Assembly: GCF_026230105.1 (NCBI RefSeq)
Contig: NC_079476.1
Span: 30,308,559-30,372,558 of the forward strand
DNA: 64,000 nucleotides
From: Diorhabda sublineata
Taxonomy: Eukaryota; Arthropoda; Insecta; Coleoptera; Chrysomelidae
Direction of reading: 5' to 3'
In this document: one piece after another, positions 26,116-39,297 of the stretch
Layout: each line of letters starts with the position of its first letter
Numbering within the stretch: position 1 is the first letter of the stretch
The notes under the pieces: generated by a model
What the model was told of the DNA's origin: nothing
Database searches by the model: none
Seen by the model: only the letters and a program-made list of their open reading frames with translations
Made by a program: the position numbers and the translations under genes

Positions 26116-26360
26116 AATGTGTCATTACTGTCAGATAAATAATCTTGTGTTCAAATTTCCCAAACGCTTTCCTGATGTGTGTTTTAAATGGAAAGAATTA
26201 TATCAATTATCGCTTGTGTGAAAATCATTTTATCGAAATAGTAATGTATCAAGTTCATCGGAATAAAACAGTCAAAATATCAAAATTGAAAAACAGTTTA
26301 AATAATAACAAAGATCAGTTAAAGACATTGAAAAAGAAATTGGAACATTTGATTGTATAG
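26116..26360 (+). pseudogene. THAP-domain remnant (P-element-like transposase N terminus)
   Basis: The + strand begins KMCHYCQINNLVFKFPK, then (one shift) FP..F..WKELY, then LCENHFIEIVMYQ, followed by a coiled coil NNNKDQLKTLKKKLEHLIV ending at a stop. A zinc-binding C-x2-C, FP, W, then C-x2-H-F order is that of the THAP domain, and a coiled coil after the THAP domain is the P-element transposase plan. The domain is short and shifted, so it is a remnant. Sequence up to about 26,980 may be further debris of it. Confidence 0.45.
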
Positions 26361-26999
26361 AAGAAAGGTCAAATAATGTAACGAAAGAATTCATTAATTA
26401 CAGTTAAGAAATATTCATAGACAAGTTCAGGGATACGATGACTATACAGGATAAAATTTTTGCTCTTTCTATAAACAAAAGAAGTCTGGTTTGAAAGATC
26501 AACTGAGAGTGTCCCTTGATTACATCAAAGGTGTAACAGAAAAATTTTGCAGAATCTGCAAACCCCACGGTATTTGCACAATCTTCAAACCTAATCAAAA
26601 ACTCTCCTAACCAATCAGTTCCGTCGAAGACAAAATATCCAATAAACACCATGGAGTGTATGAAATCCTCTGTTCAGATACCTCCATTCCTATATTGTCC
26701 AGTTAAATCGACGTATTTTTGTGAGAGCCAAGGAACACTTGTTGTCTGTCACTAATTCTGATATTTCCTCCACTCGTGTCCATAACGGACACACACCGCT
26801 TCTTCAAGTCCATGATTATTCGAGAAGCTATCAAAATAGAGAAATGTCAAAACTGTTTGAAGACAGAGATTGCCGGCAACTTGGAAACGCCACTCCAGCC
26901 AACATTTCCTATAAAACTCTAAAAACCGCCGAGCAGTCGATCTCCACACAATTATTACTCCTCCCGCCAGTAGTTCTCCTATAATTATAAGGTCTAGGC

Positions 27000-27997
27000 G
27001 ACTAGCTCATCAAGACCAGCAGTAAGTGTATTAGTATCAATAGCGTTCTTAATGGTAAGCATATTATTTTTTATTTTTGTTTCAGCTTTTCATTTCTTCG
27101 GTGAAATTCCAAGGAGTATCCAGATTGAGGCCTAGGAATCAACCAAGAAAAGGGGCGATTCGTTGCGTGGAGTAGGCAGATTAAAACCACGGAATCGGAT
27201 CACTTCTTACCAATGAACGAATAACTGCCCTATCCCCACACTGTTCTTGATAATGGTTCCAAAGTGGAAACGGAAACGTCGAGAATTTTCAAAATTCCAA
27301 CGCGATTCAACCCGCGAACCTAGTTCTTTTGTTCATGTATATATGTATGTATGCAAATGTTATGTTGTCAATAAACGTGTCCCTGTTATAAGATGTTTTT
27401 TTATCGTAAATTCAGTAAAATGCGAAATCGGAACTGAATGACAATTAATAACATAAAATACAGAATCGAGAACACTTGCATCGAAAATCCACCACGTTGT
27501 TTCCACCGAATAGCAACTAAGTTTGCATTTCTTTTTAGAGTATGTTCTGTGATTCTGACTCGACAAATAACTAGATTCTTACTTTATCAACTACATATAT
27601 TTATTATAAATTTAGTTACAAAACTTTCTAATACAATAAACAAAAAAAGGGTTTACAGACAATACTACAATCAAGTTTTCATTTTAGAACTTTCTAGCAA
27701 TGAAGTAAAGACTTCACTTTAATATAACGTTTGCTGAGGCGTATCAGGACATCTATCTAATTTGACTTCTTTGTTTAGAAGACTACAAATATTTTTAGAA
27801 CAAGAATCACTTCTGCTGACAAACCCTCAATTTTGAACTGAGAATTTGATCAAAGTCTAGAGAATGGCAGTTAACTAAAAATTACCGAAAATTCAGATAT
27901 TCCTTGATAGGCCATCGGCAGGCGCAACAACAGAATTAGAACCTATCATTTAATTAGAATATTTAGAAAAATAATTCTTATTAAAAAGAAGTTGAAT
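27000..27997. other. Downstream flank of the minus-strand gene, no other gene
   Basis: No supported gene. For the minus-strand gene ending at 27,998 the nearest poly(A)-like word is ATTAAA (TTTAAT on + at 27,949-27,954), a weak signal. Confidence 0.35.
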
Positions 27998-30900
27998 TTA
28001 ACCGTGTTTACCAGGAGCGAAACTAAACATAACATTTTCGTTAGTTCTCGAGCTACTTTTAAAATTGAAATTCAAATCTGATGTAGCATCTTTGCTAATG
28101 GATTGTAAAAAGGGGAAATCATTTCTTTCTTTGTCAAAGTTTGAAGAACCAGAGCAATCCATTTTAAAATCATTATTAAGTGTGTTAGGATTATGGCAAA
28201 ACAGTCTTCTTCTAGCCTCCAAATACAAATTTGGTGATGATCTATAATTTTCTAATATCTTGCCTTCAGTTTCTTTGCAATGAGGAAACATGTCATGGTC
28301 AAAGTTGGTTTTCTTCTCTAATTTGTTAACTTTCGTAGCTTGACTAGAATCGTACTTTACGTTTGATCTTTGATGTGGTTTGAATAATCCACTTTGGGGA
28401 AAGTCAAACTAAAAAAAATATAACAAATTTTAATAAGCAGTAGCAACAGAGTTTAATTCACCCACAATGAAACTTTTCTCCATTAATAATAACACAAATT
28501 ACATCTAGTTATCTTTAAAGTAACTTATACTTCAAATCCATACTGTAATCTATACTATTATTAGAGCCAAAAAGTTTCTTTAGATGATCTCGCCAATTCA
28601 GGAGTAACTGATTTGAAGGGAAAAATTATTTTATTGTTGATAGCCCTTCAAGTTCAAAAAATACAATTTTTGAAATAAACATCATAAAGTGCCTTAAATT
28701 AGTTAGGTTAGCTGAAAGAACTAAACCTGTTTTCGAAAAAAAAAGAAATAACATAAATCCTTCTTTGAACAAACACGACGTTACCATATGGTAACACTAG
28801 GACAATATGGGTCAATTTTATCAAAAAATTTTGGTAGCTATTTTTTGAAAACTGTATTAATATTATATTGTATGAAATAAAGCATAAAATTCAATACATA
28901 AGCTTATGTTAAATTTAATGCATATAGTTCTAATAATCGATAAGCAACATTCTTCTGCACACCACTTTCTTTTCTTATCATGTGTGAAACTCGGTTTAGG
29001 GTCACACTGGGTTTGGATATTGAAAGTCTTCCTCAACCTTTAGGCAGTGTTTTTAAGACCTCAAATAGGAATTTACAGTCTCTCTTCTGAACTTAATATG
29101 TGTCTGTGTGATGCCTGCTTTTTCTTAAGGTTGCCAAGCAATTTGAATGTATACATCTAGCAATCACGTAAACAGACAAAACCACCACTTTTCACCAAAT
29201 TCGGTATGGTGAAATGTTTTCTTGAAAAAGAACAGTCCCACCCATATATGCATTGTATTGATCATTTAGTTTTTGTCTTGGTATGTAAACTAACTTTTCG
29301 AATGAGAATATAATTTCTTGCTGCTTATGAGGTTAGCACCATAACAAGTCGATGCCATAGTTACTATGTTATTATCCATCCAACGAGTATATATCTTTGT
29401 CTATCACATATTCAAAGGTTCCCCTAGGTTAACACTTTATTTTTTTTGCTTGACAGTGGACAGTTTTTGGGTAAACGATTATCGTGTATGAAAGGTACCT
29501 GTCATGCATATCTGTTAAGTTTTAATAGATTGGACTTCGTCAAAAGATTGTCAAAATAGAATTTGTACCGCAAATATCTTTTTTCCTCGGATAGTTTTCA
29601 TTTCACCATGCTTTCATCGTAATTGAGGTGTTCTTTTGGCTTAAAATATGTCAAACACTTTGTTATAATTATCTCCAACGAGGGTATTAAATTTTCCAAA
29701 CTTTATCAGTATTTCCAGGGAATTTATTGTCTGCGAAATGTAAAAATCGCATGATTGTAAAAAAACGATCCTACTTTCCCAGAAATATTTTTAGCCACAT
29801 AGTTTATTGTAGCCCGAGAGAATCAAAATGTACTCAAAAATTTCGTCATCACAAATAGATCCCAGTATTTCAACTGCTGATAAATTTTCGAAGTATTCGT
29901 ATGTAGATTTTGGGAAGTTTCACCCGTGTACCTCAAAATCAATAGTAGTCCAATTCACATGTTTATCAGCAAGTAAATTTTCATTTTCTAAAGCACCAAC
30001 TGAGTTTTGTCTACTAATTTTACCTTGGTGGGAATTTTAAGTTGTCCTTTTGATAGATTATCTAGGTACCGCCGCCATCTCCCTCATCGGAGTCTTAATC
30101 TGTTAAAACTTCATTAGCCTCTGGAGGTTTGATAAATATGTCGTTTATATCATAGGCGTACGCTATTTATAATGGTTTTTGTAAGGTCTAACCGTCTCTA
30201 CAAAAAAGTGGTGTAATATAGTATTGTAAAGTCCTAGGGTTACCATTATGGAAATTTTTATAAAAAGCATGCAAACTTGTTAAATGATATATTCAATATT
30301 ACACAACGTTAATATATTAGTTTTTGCTATTATGTTTAGTTATGCGAAAAACTGAAACCTGAAAGAGATAAATCTTACACAAATCTAACGTCCATGGTTG
30401 AATCGAGCACGATTTTGGAACATTGGAAAAAGAGAAGCGTAAAGTGTACAATTGAACAACAGCTGGTACGAAGGAGAAGAGGAAGGAGATATTAGTGATG
30501 ATGAAATATAATTATTCGAAATTGTTTTTTATATTATTTTCTAAATAAAAAATTTTATTGATTTTGAAAATATTTTAATTTTTTTATTATTTCTGTAAAA
30601 AAAACTTTTTTTATTTTATTACTCGCGAGGAAAACTACCACCGAGCTTGTGAAGAGTTGTTCATCGATGTCAGAAATAGAATTTAGAAAGCGATATGTGG
30701 GAAAACTTCTTAAAAGCTTGTACATCAATAAAGCCACTGGATCCAATCGAATACCACCAATCGTATTGCGCAACTAAACTAACAAGTTCGCTATGCAAAT
30801 TTTTTTCTCTATCGTATAAATAGAACTTTTCCCTGCAGATTGGGAGCAAACTCGAGTTCAACCCATACACGTCTTTCCCGAACAGTACAACATACAGAAA

Positions 30901-33900
30901 TTCAAGATCAATATCCACAGTCGCATCCACACGGCAAGCACAACATGTGTGTAAAAGGGTTTACCCTCTTATGTTTGTTTTTTATACAAAAATATAGCAA
31001 GAGACAATTATCTATCTCGTGCGCGTGTTTTCAAGTGGTGTAAGCGCTTTAGTGAGTGCCGAGAGATTACTAAAGATGATCAGCTCCCAGGTCGCCCTGT
31101 GACTGTTTCAACTCCGGAAACAGTGACCAAAACCAACCAAATTGTGCATGCAGGTTTTCGAATGATTGCCGAGGCTGTAAACGCCGATAAAAAAACGGTT
31201 AAAAAGTTTTACACTAGGAATTACACATGACAAAAGTCTGTGCGAAGTTGGTACCATAAAATCTGACTGATTACTTAAATCTATTGCGTCAACGGGTCTG
31301 CCCAGATTTCCATGAAAGGTTAGAAAAAGATCTACTTTGAAAATAGTAAAACGCAGTAAAACAAAAAACGGAAGTTATTAGGCATTTGATTTTAAACAAA
31401 ACTATTTCAAACAATATATAAGATATAACTCCGCAGGAAAATCATTATGAAGTTTTGCTTCCACATTTTTATTTTATTATGCAGATTGATGTACGAGCTG
31501 GATAGTAGCTCAGTCAGATAGTGTACTGAGTGGATTAAAAACGTAGTCGACTGATAATTGTCTACACTACTTCATATAAATACCTAAAGTTCGGCAAATA
31601 CAGGAGTGAATGTTGAGAAACGTATGAGAGGCCCGAAGTTATAATGAGAAAGTATTCGGATGACAAAGAGGGTAATATGCACTTGGTGAATTAGTAAGGT
31701 AAATAATCAGACTACTAAATTCTGTACCACAGAATAAAATATATATTGTATCTTGGCAAAAACAATGAAAGTAGGTACCCACGCAGTGTTCTTCACTATC
31801 TAACAGACACAATAGAATACCTGTTTAAGGGACCGAACTAATCTCAACTACCGTCATCTAATAACGCGCATATAAAGTAAGTTGGTAAAATAAAATATGT
31901 TATGCCATAAGTAATCACTAGTAAATAATTTTAATTTTGGAAGCAGCCAAATACAAGTTATTATATTTTAATTTGACACCAAAAACTTTATCTAAAATTA
32001 CTAAATTTATTATTGCCCACTTTTTATATTATTTGATATTTTTATTTCGAAGATAGTAAGCGTAGGAGAAGCAGATGAAGCTTACGAGAGTGAAAGGGGA
32101 GACAAAGCAGAGTCTAGAGAAGATCGTAGCAAAAGGGTACTTGTATTTGGCTCACAACAGCTGTAGTACTTGTACCATATTTAGCAACACACGTGGTTTA
32201 TTAAAAATCTAACAATTCGGAACTGAAATGCTTTCACTGATACTTCAAGCTGTTTCACGAAGCCATTGGTTAGGCTAACTAATTGCTTCCCATATATTTA
32301 AAAAAATTTAGCGTTTACCCTACCATTCACCACATTACAATATCTTCCTACACTTGGTGGACAGAACCAAAATATAGAAATGTGAAAGGTCCCCGACACT
32401 GTCTCACGATCAGCGGATTCCAACGAGTATAAAATAATATTCACATAGTCAGCGGATTCCAAAACACAGATCAAATAAATATAAGTTCATTGCAATAAAT
32501 TCGAGTTCATTCATAGTTAAAGTATTGATTTGTCTGTTGAGTTTTTTTCTGTAGAAATTATGATACGTATAATGTAAATAAAGTATTTTTTAAAGAATTT
32601 AAAAGTGTCTCAAAGAACATTCCTATATTGATTTTTTGTACCATTAATAAAATAGCAATTGAGGTAATTGACCAGAAATTTTTGCTTTCTGAACACACCC
32701 GTTTGGAATGTAATAGTGATCATGCAAGAATTGAGGGCTCCAAAAACAAATTGATGATAAAATAATCAAAAATTATGATTCCATGTGGCTGGTCTTAATA
32801 TATTCGGATGCTATTCCTCGAAATTTCAATTTACGATTAGATATAACCAATTTGTGGACTTTTTTGATGTTTTCTGGATTAACCACCTCAATTTGGACAA
32901 CCAGAACCACGTTTAAGTCATTGCTGAGCTTATAAAGTATTTTTTTCATCAAGAAACAATGATATATTAACACGAATTTTTTTGAAAATATCAAAAGTAG
33001 TTTCACTTAAATTGCTGTCACTTTTTCTTTACTAATCGAAATGTAATGAAATTTCACACATAGTCTTTTGAAAGTTGGTACTTTATAAAAACGTCATTTG
33101 GATTTGAAAAATGCAGAGCCATCTATGTGTCAGTCACACGAATTATTGATTGATGTAATCCTGTTTCACACTTACACAAATCAGGTAGTTATATGAAACG
33201 GGGTCCACAACTCACATAAATTCTGGTGTCGCGTAGCATTCGGGAAAATTATTTGCGACGAACATGATTTACGTTAAGTGTATACGTAGTGACGCGCACA
33301 TTTCCTACGCATTAATTTATGTCACACACGATGCACGCTATCCGGCAGTTTTCGGTGTTTCCGACGAAAGCCAAAGGATTTGCAGCGCATAATGATGTGT
33401 ATGTGAACGTACTAACTGCCGGCACGCAATTCGCGAAGGAAATTTACTATTTGGATCGGATGAGATGTGATGAGATCAGTGTTGTACTTCTTTTTGTGTT
33501 TTCGGTACTACCTAACGGCTGAATTAGAATAAAATAAAAATTGTGCCATTTCATCACTACGAATCACCTCATTATCAAGAATAGAATTGTATAAATAGAA
33601 TAATATCCTCCCTACTCAATTCCATCTTTAATTACTCGCATAAACACGCCGTAGCCTTTAACAAAATCACAATAATGAAATAGAAATGCGACTGAGCATT
33701 AATGCATAACACAATAATTTACGTTGTTTCATTATTCGTTTTCCGGTACACATTTTTGAGCCGCATCATTATGACATACAACAGAAGAGTTTATGTCAGT
33801 TGTGGACCCACCTTAATAAGTATATTAAAACTTACCATATTATCTTCATTTTTTTTCTTATTTAAACTAGATCCCGTATGTTCATTATGTATATCTCTAT

Positions 33901-36900
33901 TAAAAGAAGCTGTGTGCTCCATATATTTATCATTAATTACAATGTTATCTTTGGTAGTAAAAAAATCCATATTTAAATTGGGCTTCCATTCAAAAAGTTG
34001 CTTTTGTTTCTGATTTGTACATAAAACTGCCGGTTGCAATTGTGATTCCTTAAATTCGGGTGGTATTATTTTTTGTCTTGGAGGGGTATTATATATCCAT
34101 TCTGACTGTGAAAAACGCATCCATTTCATGTCATTACCACTTTCGTCAATATAAAAATCATTTATATTGGCTTCTTTTGAAGTTTTGTCAATTTTTATGT
34201 TACCCCTAAGCATATTGTCGATATTTTTAATCTCTGTACATATTTTTGATTTAAACAGTATTTTCTTCTGTTCTTTTATAAACGTGGCATTAAGTTGCTG
34301 TGTTAAAGAATTACAAAATGAATATTCTGAATTTAATCCTTTAGTAGAGTTATTGACTTGAGAAATATGTGAATTATTGCTATGAGATCTTGCATACAGC
34401 TGATTTATTTCCTCAAATATGCTTTTTGATTTCTTTATTGCTTTATTCCCTTTTCTATTATTACTTTTATTATTATTTTGGAAGTTGTTTTCTTTATGAG
34501 AATTTACAAGTTCAACTGATTGTGTTTTTTTAAGTGAACTTAAGCTTAGTGACTCAGCTAAAACAATATAAAAATAAATAACATTAACAATTTTTACAAT
34601 TTTTTCATATTAATTTTAAATGAATAAATTTACATGGTTCAAGATTTTAGAAATCTTTTTATGCACTTTGGTCTTTTAGTTAGTTTTGATTCAGTTTTTT
34701 CTGCATTATTTTCAATTTTCTCTCAATATCATGGACCTAATTGTAAAACCACCTAACATTCTAAATATTAAATTTTCGTTTTTTTGCTATCGGAACAACT
34801 CAGTTTTAGAATATAAAGACAATCACATAACTTTTAGGATGAAATATTTCTATCTCTAGAGGTTTCATTAAATGAGGTGTGGTTTTGATAAGCAGCATGA
34901 AGTTTTGTTTTCTTCTCTAGCTACTTGAGCTACTTCTTGTGTATCGCATATCTGATTTAACAAGCTAGATTACCAATACCAATATAAAGAACTTCCTCTT
35001 CCAGAAGCTCATCAATTAAGAGGAAGTTCGAACAATAAAAATGAAGATAACACAAACAACAATAAAGAACAATTTACTTTCCCGAGATTGTACTCAGGCC
35101 TAATTGTAAAAGTGGAGTTTAAACCTGAAACATCGGTTTAATCCAACGACTATAGACACAAAGGATTGCTAAATTCTATTTAACCTGTGGTAGAAATTTG
35201 GCGTATAATCGTGTGTTTGTCTTAAATAAATTTCTGTTTCCTGAAGTACTTCTAGTGTGGTTTGATTTATAAAAAAACAAATAAACATTTTACATGTTTT
35301 AGACTGTTAATTGCATACAATAATTTGATTTAATTCGACAAGTAAGTGTGTTATGCAAGTAAAGAACTTTAAAAAAATTATTAACTTCGGCTGGTATGTG
35401 AAATACGGTGTGTATGTATTGAGAAGACCGAACTTGTTGGCCAGTTTCTGGTGGATAATGTTGCACACTAAATTTTGCAGGTGTAGATAGTCTGTATTAG
35501 CTAACACATTACAAGCAGATGTTATATATTGGATGGTCTCTGATGTTTGTTGGCATTTTCTGCATTTGTCAGATTGAGTGTTCGGATTCACAATTAACTA
35601 CAAGAAAAATGTTATTAAGGATCCGAACACTAGTAAGCCATCTGTTTGAAGCTTCCTTGTCAACATGCAGCTGGTTGAGGTCGTAATGATGTCTACCGTG
35701 TAGTGCCTTTCGTGACCACTGTTCCAGCTTTTCGGTGTCCAATACTATATTCAAGTCAGATTCTGGTAATGTGAGGTTGAAGGGTGAGTAATCCTTATCC
35801 GCCTTGGATATAATCCGGTGTAGAGTTGAGGTATCTGATTTACAATGAAAGAATTCACGTAGTTTCATTACCTGTCGAGAGAGTGCAGGTTAGGAAGGTC
35901 GATCAAGCCTCTCCCACAATTTTTTCGGGATAATGTTGTTCTAATAGTGAATGACTTCGGGTGGTGGTTGTTGTTTTTAGTCATCATTACTCGTGTCAAC
36001 CTGTGAATACTCTCTAGCTCAGTTTTCGTCCACTTCAGGATTCCTAAAGAGTACGTTAAAACAGACGTGGCATAGGTTAAGATTGCATGGACTAAGTTGC
36101 CTGCATTTGATTCAGACTTCATAAGTGACTTCACTCTTTTGGTATATTGATCCTGGATTCTAGGTCTTGCCTGCTTGTGGTTCAGTAACTTTGCCTGTTG
36201 AAATCCCAGGTAAGTAATGCCTTTCTCGATATGTAGAGTCTTGCACTTAGACAAACCAAACTCCATATGTATATATCGATGGAGAATCGATGTGTTATAT
36301 CGAGAAGGTGATTGATTCGACGCTTATTTGCCGCGTATAGCTTAATATTGTCCATGTAAAGAAGATGGGAGCTGGTACAGGTAGTGTCTCTGTTTGCTTT
36401 AATTTTGAATCCGTACTTTGTATCATTGAGCATCGCAGATAGGGGATTCATTACAATGCAGAACCACAGCGGACTCAGGGAGTCGCCCTGGTATATTCTA
36501 TCAAACGCTTTCTTATAATCCTCGCAAGCAGTGTGTATATTCCAGTGATCTCTCTCTGCTTACCGAAGTATTACAGAGTCCAGAAATTGTTCTTTGCACC
36601 CTTGATGATCTCTTTTGCAACCTTTCTGTTCCTCTGCTAAGATGTTATTTTCCTCGACGTTCCTATAAATTCTGTTAGTGATACAAGCTGTAAGTCTCTA
36701 ATAAAGTGGGTAGGTACATGATAGGTCTGTACTGAGTGGAGTCATCTCTCTGGGAGCTTTTTGGAAGCAAATGAGTGGAACCGCATCTTCTGGGTTCTGT
36801 AGGAGGTGCGAAAATTGCTTCGTTAATTCCTTGGGTACGCTCGGAAATTGTTTATACTAGAAGTTTTAGATATTATCAACTCCCAAAGCTTTTCAGTTGA

Positions 36901-39226
36901 CAGTCCTTATTATTATTGGTATTTTTTAGGTTTAAATTCATTCACATGTAAGCATCTTAAATATTGGTGGTTATTCTAATTATTTATACCAATATTTGTT
37001 TGTTCTTCAAGCTCTTAATTATAAATATTAATTATATTACCAAAATAATATATTTTTACATTTTCAAAACCTAAATATTCTTTAGACTCGGTTTGCATAA
37101 ACAAAATTGCTCTAAAATCTAAAGAAATACAATATAAGGCATGGGCGCACTCTCTGCCGAGCACATTTGGTGACGTAAGATTCGGTTTGACCTTGTAAAT
37201 GATTTTGCCGGACAGATTTGGAGGACTGAGCAATTCAGTTCTTTCCACGTATTATGGATGGCGTTTACTAACAAACTTTGATTCAAACATTGCTTGCAGT
37301 TTGGGGATAGTTTAACCTAACCTTTTCATATTGTTTACATTTTTATAATATTATAAGTTTTGGTAGAATGGTTGAAATTCGTACTTTATATTTGATGAAC
37401 TCGACGATGATGATGAAAAAATTAGTAACATTGTAGACGGACCAGGAAAACAAAAAGTTATTTGCTCTAGAGCAAATCTTCAAATTGTCCCACAGTTTTT
37501 CAACTTTTCGTAGTTCTATCGAAAACCGTTTTTGTTACTTTCACCATTAATTTCCCTCGCCAGCTCCTCCCATTTTTTTTATTTTTCATTCCAGGTTACT
37601 GTATCACTTTTTTTGGATTCGACTGTTTCTCTATATTTTTCACAAGGTTAACCAAAAGTACTACTTTATAGAAATTGCATGATTTTTTTGATTCTTTGTT
37701 TATACAATTCAACTTTAAAACAAATACCAGAAAAATTTTGGTTATATTTGTGACATCTTGCAGAAAAATGTTTGTTAAACTGTGACCTGTACAATAGAGC
37801 AATATTATTTATTCTTGGTTTAAACTAGAGTTGAAATCATAGATCAAATTTTATTTTAATCTCCAGTTTTACCCTATGTTATAAAATTGGCCCTCAAATA
37901 AATTGAAAATACTATGAGAAAAGTTCAACAATATCCAAGAACTAAACACTATACCAAAAGCCTTTCAATCATTTTATGGCAGTTAAATTTTTAAATAATT
38001 CGAAACAATTTATTTTGAGACCAATTTTTTATTTGCTTTTCGATTTATTATTGGTTTATTTTTGTTCAATATTGAACTGAACTATTTTTTTCTGTCCTAT
38101 AATATAACTTTTTCTTGTAAAAATTTTTCAACCACCAATTTCATGTAGCTACTCTCAATTATTGTTCCTGAGAAATTTTGATAGAAAATCTGATTGCAGT
38201 TTCAAATCATTTTTTTATTGTTAAAATAAGAAAATAAATTTCTTTAATACATTTAATCTTTTTATTAACCTTTCGTCAGGCACTACTCTGTCCTTTGGAC
38301 GACAAGCTGGTGTTTTCATTATAATTAGAAAATGGAAATTTTTTGTGTTCAAGTTATTCTACCTGCTATTTGAGTATATCCTACAATCAAAAGTTGAAGT
38401 AAATCTCAGTCGTCCAATGAACAGTGAATTATGCTCCAGTTACTTCATGAAAAGAGTAACAAAAAGATGGCAGATGGTAATTTTTTATCATTTAATGAAC
38501 AACATGGAAATATTTTTCTCAAAAAGCTGATTCAAGATATGATAAAAAAAATTGAATGCCAGGTCAGACATAAAAAACCTTCTAATTGATGTGAAAGCTT
38601 TTCTAAGCTTCCATTATCAGAAGAGAGCCTTTGAAAACGTTGAAGAGACTGCTCCATTTCCAGATGTAGTGCCAATGAAAGGTGGCATGAGGTTTATGTA
38701 AGAAGTATAAATAGAGAAAATCAAACACTACAACATCATGTGAAGTGTTCAGCATTTGTGTGTGGGAAACAAATAATATGCAAAGATTATTTGAATGCCA
38801 TCGAAGGTTTTTGCAAAGACAGTTCATAATACATTGTGTATTAAAAATACGTTCTTATTTTAAATAAATTCGTTAAATTTTTTTGTTATTTTACCTATAA
38901 CTGAACAATCTTATAGTAAAAGCAAATAAAACCATCATTAAGAGTAAATTGGTTAGATAGATTAAAAGTTGAATGCCTGATGGTGTTGCAAAAGCCTAAG
39001 CGCCTGTTAATAACCTAAGTTCAAGAATTAACATTACATTTCAAGTTAACTTTAGCCAAAAGAGCTATAAATATTGGGTAAATTACAAAATTCTCAATAG
39101 ATCACATTACTCCTGAAATAGTGTTACAATTGAAAATTTATAACACAAAAATGAGTTAGATGGTTTTTCAATTCAATCGACAATATGCTACTTATTGATA
39201 CTCATGACAGCAATCTCAATTCATTT

Positions 39227-39297
<71 letters not shown>

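Noticed and set aside
33702..34013. 103-codon + strand ORF
   Set aside because: It is the antisense shadow of exon 4 of the minus-strand gene, which has splice sites and phase continuity.
37015..37248. 77-codon minus-strand ORF
   Set aside because: No recognised domain and no splice sites linking it to the surrounding gene in phase; likely chance or repeat-derived.
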